Origin: Halobacteriaceae archaeon Tc-Br11_E2g27
GTDB lineage: Archaea > Halobacteriota > Halobacteria > Halobacteriales > Haloarculaceae
Length of the DNA stretch: 13,033 nucleotides
Assembly: GCA_001564135.1 (NCBI GenBank)
Contig: LKNH01000042.1
Location: forward strand, 1-13,033
Reading direction: 5' to 3'
Part shown: positions 6,604 through 12,710 of the stretch, in pieces
Position numbering within the stretch: position 1 is the first letter of the stretch
How the letters are laid out: each line of letters starts with the position of its first letter
Made by a program: the position numbers and the translations under genes
The notes under the pieces: generated by a model
Database searches by the model: none
What the model was told of the DNA's origin: nothing
The model's input: the letters and a program-made list of their open reading frames with translations, nothing else

Positions 6604-7520
6604 TGGTAGACGTTGACAGTTTTATTCCAGAAAAGCTAGACGAAATCGAATCGGCAATCGGCGACGCAAACGCGGTTATCGCGCTCTCGGGCGGGGTTGA
6701 TTCCTCGACCGCCGCAGCGCTTGCCTACGACGCAATCGGCGACCAACTGACGCCCGTTTACGTTGATACGGGGCTGATGCGCAAAGGCGAGACCGACCAG
6801 ATTCGGGAAACGTTCGACTATATGGACTCGCTGCGCATCGTTGACGCAAAAGACCGGTTTCTCGAAGCGCTCGAAGGCGTGACTGACCCCGAAGAGAAAC
6901 GCCATGCCATCGGCGAGCAGTTCATCCGTGAGTTCGAAACCGTTGCCCGCGAAGTTGATGCGGATTATCTCGTCCAGGGGACAATCTACCCTGACCGCAT
7001 CGAGAGCGAAGGGACAATCAAATCTCACCACAACGTCGGTGGCCTCCCGGACGTTGTCGATTTTGAAGGGATTGTCGAGCCGATGCGCGACCTCTACAAA
7101 GATGAAGTACGCGAAGTCGCCCGCGAACTCGACCTCGAAGCCATCATCGCCGAGCGGATGCCGTTCCCCGGCCCCGGACTCGCTGTCAGAATTCTTGGCG
7201 AAGTAACCGAGGAGAAACTCGCGGTTGCTCGTGAAGCAAACCACGTCGTCGAGGAAGAACTCGAAGAGCACGAGCCGTGGCAAGCCCTGGCGGCTGTTAT
7301 CGGGAAAGCCACAGGCGTCAAAGGCGACAACCGCGTCCACGGTTGGGTCATCGCCGTGCGCTCCGTCGAGTCACGCGACGGAATGACCGCTCGTGCACAG
7401 AACATCGACTGGGAGACGCTCCAGCGAATCCAGTCGCGAATCACCGGTGAGAACGAAAACGTCGCGCGGGTCCTCTATGACGTCACCCACAAACCACCCG
7501 CAACCATCGAGTACGAATGA
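6603..7520 (+). CDS. guaAb: GMP synthase subunit B (ATP pyrophosphatase)
   Basis: This 305-residue subunit adenylates XMP and accepts ammonia to form GMP. In most archaea the glutaminase is a separate protein, which is not in this window. The PP-loop SGGVDSS is at residues 29-35. LVQGTIYPDRIES (123-135), SHHNVGGLPD (141-150) and MPFPGPGLAVRILGE (186-200) are conserved GuaA segments, and the protein ends YDVTHKPPATIEYE, the family's C-terminal substrate-binding signature. Length fits a stand-alone PPase plus dimerisation domain. The start overlaps the pyrG stop, with a Shine-Dalgarno match before it, and the stop overlaps the next start (ATGA). The operon thus joins the amination steps that make CTP and GMP; both depend on glutamine nitrogen and ATP. 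Confidence 0.96.
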   Translation: MVDVDSFIPEKLDEIESAIGDANAVIALSGGVDSSTAAALAYDAIGDQLTPVYVDTGLMRKGETDQIRETFDYMDSLRIVDAKDRFLEALEGVTDPEEKRHAIGEQFIREFETVAREVDADYLVQGTIYPDRIESEGTIKSHHNVGGLPDVVDFEGIVEPMRDLYKDEVREVARELDLEAIIAERMPFPGPGLAVRILGEVTEEKLAVAREANHVVEEELEEHEPWQALAAVIGKATGVKGDNRVHGWVIAVRSVESRDGMTARAQNIDWETLQRIQSRITGENENVARVLYDVTHKPPATIEYE

Positions 7521-7840
7521 GCAGCCACGTTGTCGTCGTCGGACTCGACGACCATGACATGCAACAGGCGCTCGCTGACGCCGGCCACACCGTCACCCAC
7601 GTCGACATCGGAAACCGACCAGGGCTCGAAGAGGCAGGGGTCATCGACGCCGACGTGTATCTCCTGACTGAAGCGAAACAAGCAACGTCCATTTCCGTTG
7701 CAAAGGACCTCAACCCTGACGTGAAAATTGTGGTCTATGCCGACGAATCATTGCCCGATTTCGCTCGTGGGCAAGCCGACTTGCTGCTTGACCCACAGCT
7801 ATTCGAGCCAGCGACCGTTGCTGAAGAGATTTCAGGCTAG
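7517..7840 (+). CDS. Small Rossmann-like protein, third gene of the pyrG-guaAb operon
   Basis: This is a 107-residue acidic soluble protein. I recognise it only as a conserved haloarchaeal type, possibly the family named DUF7126, and its function is unknown. The start MSSHVVVVGLDDHDMQQAL suggests a beta strand, loop and helix as in Rossmann or receiver folds. DADVYLLTEAKQATSISVAK, VKIVVYADESLPDFA and ADLLLDPQLFEP continue an alternating beta/alpha pattern. There is no GxGxxG dinucleotide motif, and no convincing receiver phosphorylation site, since acidic residues after the first strand are in a different arrangement. It starts within the guaAb stop (ATGA overlap), so it is almost certainly translated with guaAb. 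It ends 12 bp before the convergent aldolase gene. Confidence 0.85.
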   Translation: MSSHVVVVGLDDHDMQQALADAGHTVTHVDIGNRPGLEEAGVIDADVYLLTEAKQATSISVAKDLNPDVKIVVYADESLPDFARGQADLLLDPQLFEPATVAEEISG

Positions 7841-7852
7841 CAGTTCTGGCAG

Positions 7853-8725
7853 TTACGACCTATTATTTGGCACACCATCGAGTAGTGACACCAGTCGCTG
7901 TTGAGCCGCTGCTCCCACTGGCTGATGTGGCTGGCGGACAGTACCGGCAGGGGCGCCGCGCTGGCGCATGGCCCATTTGAGCCCCGGAATGCCATAGTCG
8001 CTCGTGACGGCGGCGTTCAATTCGACGAAATGTCTGTGCTGTTCGCGTGCGGCTGCTGGCTCCGTCTGTGCACAACTGTAAATATCGACAGTGTGTTCCG
8101 GGACGAGGTTATTCAGTGCCAGAATAGCACCGGTTGCACCCGCTTCAAGCGCCTGTGAGAGGAGTGAGCCACTGCCAACAAGCAGGTCGAAATCAGCGTC
8201 AGCTGTCCGGTTGCTCGTTCTGAGAAACGCCTCTAACGACCCGGAGGAGTCTTTCATCCCGGCGATGTTGTCGTGTGATGCGAGTCCGGCAACAGTCTCT
8301 GGTTCAAGACTGACGCCCGTGAATTTCGGGACGGAATACAGGTAGATGGGAAGGTCACTCTCGTCGGCAAGCTCACTGTAGTAGGTGGCAAGGGCACTCT
8401 GGCGGTGTTTGTAATAGTACGGCGTCACAACGAGTGCGCCATCAGCACCGGCGTCAGCTGCAGCCGTGGTTGCCGCTATCGTCTCCTCAAGCCCTGGATT
8501 ACCTGTCCCGGCGAGTACGGAAACCGAACTCTCCGCACAGACAGTCTCGATGACCGCCTGCCGCTCCTCCTGTGTCAACAGTTCCGCTTCACCTGTCGAG
8601 CCACAGGGAACAAGAAAGTCGACGTTTCGGGCTTCGAGCCACGCGACAAGGTCGGTTAGCTTCTCAAAATCAACGGCACCAGCCGTCGTAAACGGGGTAA
8701 CGAGTGGGACACCAATTCCGTGCAT
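7853..8725 (-). CDS. DapA/NAL-superfamily class I aldolase (KDG-aldolase-like)
   Basis: This 290-residue TIM-barrel enzyme belongs to the dihydrodipicolinate synthase / N-acetylneuraminate lyase superfamily, which forms a Schiff base with pyruvate. Visible landmarks are GVPLVTPF (5-12), the pyruvate-binding CGSTGEAELL (41-50), AGTGNPG (72-78), the tyrosine of IYLYSVP (Tyr130) and the Schiff-base lysine in GMKDSSG (Lys158). The residue aligned with the DapA arginine that binds the aspartate-semialdehyde carboxylate (E. coli Arg138) is Phe135 in SVPKFTG. It is therefore less likely to be a true lysine-pathway DapA and more likely a keto-sugar-acid aldolase; this is inference. The upstream Met (8752) is disfavoured because Met 8725 (MHGIGVPLVTPF) fits the family. 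GGGAG-like bases precede it. It lies 57 bp downstream of fttA, possibly co-transcribed. Confidence 0.88.
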   Translation of the reverse strand: MHGIGVPLVTPFTTAGAVDFEKLTDLVAWLEARNVDFLVPCGSTGEAELLTQEERQAVIETVCAESSVSVLAGTGNPGLEETIAATTAAADAGADGALVVTPYYYKHRQSALATYYSELADESDLPIYLYSVPKFTGVSLEPETVAGLASHDNIAGMKDSSGSLEAFLRTSNRTADADFDLLVGSGSLLSQALEAGATGAILALNNLVPEHTVDIYSCAQTEPAAAREQHRHFVELNAAVTSDYGIPGLKWAMRQRGAPAGTVRQPHQPVGAAAQQRLVSLLDGVPNNRS

Positions 8726-8782
8726 ACGTCTCCCGTCGAACGCCAGACACAAACAGTTATGTGACGGGAAGGGTGCTGTTGG

Positions 8783-10702
8783 TCAGAGGAATCGGAAGGT
8801 CTCCAGGTTCTTCGGCGCAAACGTCCGCATGTTATACTCGTGATAAAGCGCGGACGACAGGTCCTGTACCGACCGTTCATCACCGTGTACACAGAGAACC
8901 TTCTCGGGACGAGGATTCATCGTTTTGACGAAGTTTTCGAGACCAGCGCGGTCAGCGTGGCCCGAGAAGCCATCGACCGTCTCAACCTCCATTTTCAGGG
9001 TCAGCGTGTTCTGTCGACCGTCTCCGTAGCCGACTGGGATTTCCTCCCACCCGTTTTGAATACGGCGGCCGAGCGTTCCCTGTGCCTGATACCCGACGAA
9101 AACCAGCGACGAGTCGGGGTCGCCGCCGAGGTGTTCAAGCCAGGAGCGAATCGGTCCGCCTTCGAGCATCCCCGACGTAGAGAGGATGATTGCCGGGCCG
9201 CCGTCGGTGACCTCCTGTCGCTCTTCCTCCCCACCGTCGATGTGGTTGAACTGCTCGGAGAGGAACGGGTTTGCATCGTCGTGGAAGATACGTTCACGGA
9301 GGTCGTCACGGAGATACTCGGGATAGGTGGTGTGAATCGCTGTTGCCTCCCAGATCATTCCGTCAAGGTGGATTGGAACCTCTGGAATCTCGCCCTCTCG
9401 CATCGCCTCTTCAAGTACGAGCATAATCTCCTGTGAGCGGCCGACCGCGAATGCCGGAATGAGAACTTTACCGTCCCGCTCAAGCGTATTTTTGAGGACG
9501 TGTTTCAGCTTTCGCTCGGAATCTTCCTGATCGGTCTGGTAGTCATCTCGACCGCCGTATGTGGATTCGAGGACGAGCGTCTCGACACGCGGGAAGTTGT
9601 TGACCGCACCGTTGAACAGTCGGGTGTCCTCATAATGAATATCACCGGAAAAGGCAACATTATACAGGCCATCGCCGATGTGGAAGTGAGAGATTGCTGA
9701 GCCGAGAATGTGGCCAGCGTTGTGGAACGTGAGTTTGACATCCGGCGCAATATCAGTTACGTCACCGTACTCAAGCGGGATGGTGTGTTTGATAGCTTCT
9801 CGAACCATCTCCGATTCGTACGGCGGCGCTCTCCCTTCTTTCGCCGCGACATCGAGATAATCGAGCGTCAACAGCCCCATCAGGTCACGGGACGGTTCGG
9901 TTGTATAAATTGGTCCGTCGTAGCCATATTTGAACAGCAACGGAACGAGCGCAGAGTGGTCGAGATGAGCGTGCGTGAGGACAACAGCATCAAGCGAATT
10001 CGCACCGGAGCCAAGCGCCTCCGGCACCTGCAGATACGGAACTTCGTCTTCGGCACCGGGTTTGTCACCACAGTCGATAAGAATGCGCGTCTCCGGTGTC
10101 GAGAGGATGAAAGCTGCTCGCCCAACTTCCCGACAACAGCCAAGCGTCGTAATCCGCACCCACTGGTCATCGGACATTTCCTCGCGGTGAATCTGCCGTC
10201 CAACACGTTCGAGAATATCTCGGCGTTCGTTTCGTTCCTGTTTCAGGAAGTTACGGACGTTTTTGACCGTGGACGATTCTATTGGTGGTGTCCGGACGAC
10301 TTCCGGTGTCCACCCAACTTCTTGTGTGATTTCGCGAAGCGTTGCACCATGTCGACCGATAACCATCCCCGGTTTTGCGGCCTCAATGACGACTTCGCCA
10401 GTATCGATATGAAAATCAAGGTCAGTCACGCCTGCTTCTTCCGGAATGACAGCAAGCACTTCCTCGCGCGCTTGTTCCGGTGGTGAGAGCGATGCCGGGT
10501 CCGGACGAATGGTAATCCGTTTCCGGAGTTGTGAAGCAAGCTCCCGAACCAGGTCGCCATCGCTGGCAAACCGCTTCGGGTCGCGCGTATATATCACCAG
10601 CTCGGGGCCTTCATATCTGACCTCGGTAATGCTGATGTCGTTTGGAACGCTCTGTTCTATCTCCGCCTGTATATCTTCAAGCCGTCTATCTACCCTACTC
10701 AT
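8783..10702 (-). CDS. fttA: FttA/aCPSF1, KH-metallo-beta-lactamase-beta-CASP transcription termination ribonuclease
   Basis: This is the archaeal homologue of eukaryotic CPSF73, a zinc endoribonuclease/5'-3' exonuclease that cleaves nascent RNA and terminates transcription. The 639-residue protein has the full family architecture. Two N-terminal KH-like domains span about 1-140; the second has VIGRHGATL with GRHG at 116-119. The metallo-beta-lactamase core includes THAHLDH (243-249), AGH (329-331) and FSGD (351-354). The beta-CASP insertion carries ESTYGG (Glu379) and PIHLDGM (His445), and FSGHAD (His582) and CVHGDE (His606) complete the site. All metal ligands appear intact. The start at 10702 fits the conserved N-terminus (SRVDRRLEDIQAEIE). 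The start codon lies in a tandem duplication and overlaps a 9-codon upstream ORF as ATGA. No clear TATA box or Shine-Dalgarno precedes it. It is divergent from the JAMM gene. Confidence 0.96.
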   Translation of the reverse strand: MSRVDRRLEDIQAEIEQSVPNDISITEVRYEGPELVIYTRDPKRFASDGDLVRELASQLRKRITIRPDPASLSPPEQAREEVLAVIPEEAGVTDLDFHIDTGEVVIEAAKPGMVIGRHGATLREITQEVGWTPEVVRTPPIESSTVKNVRNFLKQERNERRDILERVGRQIHREEMSDDQWVRITTLGCCREVGRAAFILSTPETRILIDCGDKPGAEDEVPYLQVPEALGSGANSLDAVVLTHAHLDHSALVPLLFKYGYDGPIYTTEPSRDLMGLLTLDYLDVAAKEGRAPPYESEMVREAIKHTIPLEYGDVTDIAPDVKLTFHNAGHILGSAISHFHIGDGLYNVAFSGDIHYEDTRLFNGAVNNFPRVETLVLESTYGGRDDYQTDQEDSERKLKHVLKNTLERDGKVLIPAFAVGRSQEIMLVLEEAMREGEIPEVPIHLDGMIWEATAIHTTYPEYLRDDLRERIFHDDANPFLSEQFNHIDGGEEERQEVTDGGPAIILSTSGMLEGGPIRSWLEHLGGDPDSSLVFVGYQAQGTLGRRIQNGWEEIPVGYGDGRQNTLTLKMEVETVDGFSGHADRAGLENFVKTMNPRPEKVLCVHGDERSVQDLSSALYHEYNMRTFAPKNLETFRFL

Positions 10703-10737
10703 AACTGAACACTAGCTGCGCTGCTCATAGCTGAACA
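10686..10737 (-). repeat. 26-bp tandem duplication across the fttA start codon
   Basis: On the minus strand two adjoining 26-nt units (10737-10712 and 10711-10686) match at 21 of 26 positions. Both contain TGTTCAG(C/T)TATGAG, so both carry an ATG in the same local context. The downstream ATG is the fttA start; the upstream one opens the short ORF at 10728. Confidence 0.75.
10699..10728 (-). CDS. Possible 9-codon upstream ORF overlapping the fttA start
   Basis: ATG at 10728 opens a frame encoding MSSAASVQL and ends in TGA, which shares bases with the fttA ATG (ATGA). If the mRNA includes it, ribosomes ending here are placed on the fttA start, allowing reinitiation or regulation. It may simply be a by-product of the 26-bp duplication. 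Whether it is transcribed cannot be told from sequence. Confidence 0.35.
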   Translation of the reverse strand: MSSAASVQL

Positions 10738-10775
10738 TTGGTGGTGGTTCGGTGACGGTAAGTGCTACCGGTCGA

Positions 10776-10796
10776 ACAAGTCATAGTCTAACTTGT
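10776..10796. promoter_or_regulatory. Inverted repeat in the fttA-JAMM divergent region
   Basis: ACAAGT and ACTTGT are separated by 9 bp. The repeat lies about 75 bp upstream of the fttA start and could be a protein-binding site. Six-bp arms are short and may be chance. Confidence 0.25.
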
Positions 10797-10869
10797 CTCA
10801 CTGTTGTCGGTACGTATATCCGGACAAGCAATCCGGAAAACCGTCTATACCCGGAATTGATAGTTCCGA

Positions 10870-10877
10870 TTATAAAA
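10870..10877 (+). promoter_or_regulatory. Strong TATA box upstream of the JAMM gene
   Basis: TTATAAAA, preceded by TTCCGA, is as good as any TATA box in the window. Transcription would start near 10900, about 66 nt before the JAMM ATG, which is far for this otherwise leaderless genome. It either gives the JAMM mRNA a leader or serves a small RNA. A weaker element (CCTTAGGG, about 10935-10942) is spaced for a leaderless transcript. Confidence 0.5.
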
Positions 10878-10949
10878 GCCTTCGCAAACGACGGGGTTGT
10901 TGCAGGCTTTGCCGTTGCGACACGGACACGCAATCCTTAGGGCCACTCA

Positions 10950-10963
10950 CAACAGAACTGTTG
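10950..10963. promoter_or_regulatory. 14-bp palindrome just before the JAMM start codon
   Basis: CAACAGAACTGTTG has 6-bp arms around AA and ends 3 bp before the ATG at 10967. For a leaderless transcript it would lie between TATA element and start site, a common place for an archaeal repressor operator. For a leadered one it would be a weak hairpin near the initiation site. Confidence 0.35.
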
Positions 10964-10966
10964 ACA

Positions 10967-11494
10967 ATGGGCCTCTTTCGGTCGGACGAGCTGCTCGGTA
11001 TCGCCGGGGAGACTCTTTCATTTGCGCTGAACGCCGCCGAAGAGACACATCCTCGGGAGTATATGGGCTACCTTCGCACTGAAGAGGCACGTGCCGTTGG
11101 ACTCGACAGGAATGGCCAGATTATCACGGATATCCTGGTCATTCCAGGGACGACCTCGGATAACTCCAGTGCAACGGTCGACGCCAACCTGAAACCAAAC
11201 TCCGCACAGATTGTGGGGTCGGTCCATTCACATCCAAGCGGCGTGCTCAGGCCGAGTCAGACCGACCTGGATACCTTCCGAGGCGGCGAGATACACATCA
11301 TTCTTGGCGCCCCCTACAACTTCACTGACTGGCAGGCGTTCGACAGCGACGGAAACAAGATTGAACTCGATGTGCTCCAGGTCGACCTGCCGGATGCGGA
11401 GGAGTTTTTCGATATTACACAAGAGGATATCGACCGTGAACTCGACGACTCAAAAGATGACAGCAGTGGCTTTCTCTCGTGGCTGTGGCGCTAA
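10967..11494 (+). CDS. JAMM/MPN metalloprotease, HvJAMM-like (candidate desampylase)
   Basis: JAMM proteins are zinc isopeptidases. Haloarchaeal members such as HvJAMM1 remove ubiquitin-like SAMP modifiers from proteins. The 175-residue product has the complete motif: Glu31 in HPREYMGYLR, then VHSHPSGVLRPSQTD with His87, His89, Ser97 and Asp100 in the H-x-H-x7-S-x2-D pattern. The first 115 residues or so form the MPN domain. The C-terminal part is acidic (ITQEDIDRELDDSKDDSS) and ends in an aromatic tail, GFLSWLWR, of unknown use. The frame stays open up to 10793, but that extension is Cys/Arg-rich and unlike haloarchaeal protein, so Met 10967 (MGLFRSDELLGIAGE) is chosen. It is divergent from fttA, and its stop is 27 bp from the convergent coiled-coil gene. 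Substrate specificity is inferred from the family only. Confidence 0.9.
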   Translation: MGLFRSDELLGIAGETLSFALNAAEETHPREYMGYLRTEEARAVGLDRNGQIITDILVIPGTTSDNSSATVDANLKPNSAQIVGSVHSHPSGVLRPSQTDLDTFRGGEIHIILGAPYNFTDWQAFDSDGNKIELDVLQVDLPDAEEFFDITQEDIDRELDDSKDDSSGFLSWLWR

Positions 11495-11521
11495 TCCGCA
11501 ACAAAATAGCGAGCTACCTAA

Positions 11522-12412
11522 TTAGAGCAATCCGGTTTTCTGGAGTTTCATCAGGTCCTCGGTATCGAGGGTCTCGCCCTCTTTGAACTTCTGATAAATC
11601 TCCTCGGCTTCCTCGCGTGCGGCTTCCTGTTTTTCCTCGCGGTGTGCACGCTCTTCTTCTTCTTCTTGCTTGTCGAGTTCCCGCAGGCGTTTCTGGACGC
11701 GGACGAAATCCTCGTGGTGCTGGTCAGCAGCCTCCTGCACCTCGACGAACTCCTCGTGTTTCTCGTCGGCTTCGTCACGGATGTCGTCGGCTTCACGATA
11801 AGCCTCAATCATCTGGTTGTGATGTTGCTGTGCCTTATCAGCCAGCTCGGTCACTTTCTGGTGATGATTGGATGCTTCCGCACGAACCTCCTCAGCTTCG
11901 GCCTCAATGTCGTCCAGTTCGTCGTTCTGGTCGAGTTTGGCCTTTTTATCCTGGAGCTGTTCGCGTTTTTCCTCGATTTTCTCGATGAGTTCGCGCTCAT
12001 CCTCAGCGTCGAGTACTTCGGTCTGCTGTTTGAATTCGAGATCTTCAATCTCGGATTCAAGCTCCTCAATCTGTTTTCCCTCGTCAATTTTCAGGTCGTC
12101 TTTGAGCTCCTCAACGCGGTCAAACAGCTCGTTTGCTTTTGCGTTGAGTTCGTTTCGCTGTTCTTTGTGCTCTTGAACCTGCTCGTTAAGCTCGTCACGC
12201 TTTTCGCGGTGTTCCTGTGCTTCGTCAACCTTCTCGCGCGTCTTTGCGTTGAGCTCGTCGCGTTCGGATGCTTTTTCAGAAGCAAGCTGGTTTAGTTCGT
12301 TTCGTCGGTCACGGAGTTGACCGGCGAGCTTGATGAGTTCCCCCTTCGAGTTCTCTTCAAGTTGTTCGTCTGTGAGTTCGATGTTGTTCGATTCGTCGAT
12401 TACTTTCGGCAT
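11522..12412 (-). CDS. Long archaeal coiled-coil protein (COG1340-like), function unknown
   Basis: This 296-residue protein is almost entirely charged helix with no membrane segment or catalytic motif; it resembles from memory the archaeal coiled-coil group COG1340. Residues 36-104 and 178-275 look like two long helices joined by a very acidic middle (105-175). The first helix has R(D/N)ELN at Leu40, Leu54, Leu75 and Leu89, spaced 14, 21 and 14. The second has His184, His198, His219 and His233 at the same spacing, three of them in HH pairs. The C-terminus (EIYQKFKEGETLDTEDLMKLQKTGLL) is less coiled and may be a separate small element. Met 12412 (MPKVIDESNN) is chosen over an in-frame Met at 12487 because a GAGGT Shine-Dalgarno lies 6 nt before it and the extension is not acidic. 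It converges with the JAMM gene. Confidence 0.85.
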   Translation of the reverse strand: MPKVIDESNNIELTDEQLEENSKGELIKLAGQLRDRRNELNQLASEKASERDELNAKTREKVDEAQEHREKRDELNEQVQEHKEQRNELNAKANELFDRVEELKDDLKIDEGKQIEELESEIEDLEFKQQTEVLDAEDERELIEKIEEKREQLQDKKAKLDQNDELDDIEAEAEEVRAEASNHHQKVTELADKAQQHHNQMIEAYREADDIRDEADEKHEEFVEVQEAADQHHEDFVRVQKRLRELDKQEEEEERAHREEKQEAAREEAEEIYQKFKEGETLDTEDLMKLQKTGLL

Positions 12413-12418
12413 GGTTGT

Positions 12419-12423
12419 ACCTC
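12419..12423 (-). promoter_or_regulatory. Shine-Dalgarno site of the coiled-coil gene
   Basis: Minus-strand GAGGT lies 6 nt before the ATG at 12412. It decides between the two possible Met codons and implies a leadered mRNA, unusual among first genes here. Confidence 0.6.
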
Positions 12424-12453
12424 GATTCCATTCCCGCTGCGGCTGGCGGCAGA

Positions 12454-12469
12454 ACCCTCTCGCGAGGGT
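12454..12469 (-). other. Stable hairpin in the leader of the coiled-coil gene
   Basis: ACCCTC and GAGGGT pair as a perfect 6-bp stem around a 4-nt loop (GCGA on the minus strand, a GNRA-type tetraloop). It lies about 40 nt before the start codon. It may affect translation or mRNA stability. Confidence 0.45.
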
Positions 12470-12570
12470 AGCGTTCGCCGATAACAAGTGTTCCCTGTCA
12501 TGTTGGGCGGAGTGCTATACTGCCGTAACGCCGCATACGTTATGGTAATTTCTTATTCAGTGGCCCGATG

Positions 12571-12578
12571 TTTAAATA
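12571..12578 (-). promoter_or_regulatory. TATA box of the coiled-coil gene
   Basis: Minus-strand TATTTAAA would start transcription near 12548, giving a leader of about 136 nt to the ATG at 12412. A second weaker candidate (CAGTATAGC, near 12523) would give about 84 nt. Confidence 0.45.
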
Positions 12579-12710
12579 TTCCGGTCAGATACACCTGTGT
12601 TTGCCGTTAACACACCCTCAAACGTGTGTTTTCGGCACTCGAACGATAAACGTGTGATGACCACCGTACAACTAACAGAAATTAATCCAAACGAGTCGTC
12701 CAAGATGTCG
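12579..12710. other. Intergenic region with a possible terminator of the glycosidase gene
   Basis: No gene is visible here on either strand. Reading leftward from the glycosidase stop, a T-rich stretch (TTAATTTCTGTTAG, about 12671-12685) comes 25-40 nt downstream, typical of archaeal terminators. A 7-bp hairpin (AACACAC with GTGTGTT, 12609-12630) follows. Both are candidate 3'-end signals. The region also precedes the promoter of the coiled-coil gene, so some of it may be upstream regulatory sequence. Confidence 0.35.

Noticed and set aside
10811..10840. TCCGG...CCGGA hairpin as a possible RNA gene
   Set aside because: A 5-bp stem with a 9-nt loop has no further structure around it, and no promoter at a suitable distance. 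It is probably chance.
10752..10966. Possible small gene, or an N-terminal extension of the JAMM protein, in the region upstream of 10967
   Set aside because: The readings are Cys/Arg-rich or low in acidic residues, unlike the neighbours, and the strong TATA box lies inside them. The MPN domain is complete from Met 10967.
11642..12295. Open frame of 217 codons on the plus strand that looks like a hydrophobic membrane protein
   Set aside because: It is the antisense reading of the charged coiled-coil gene: Glu/Lys codons become Phe/Leu on the other strand. There is no start signal or family resemblance.
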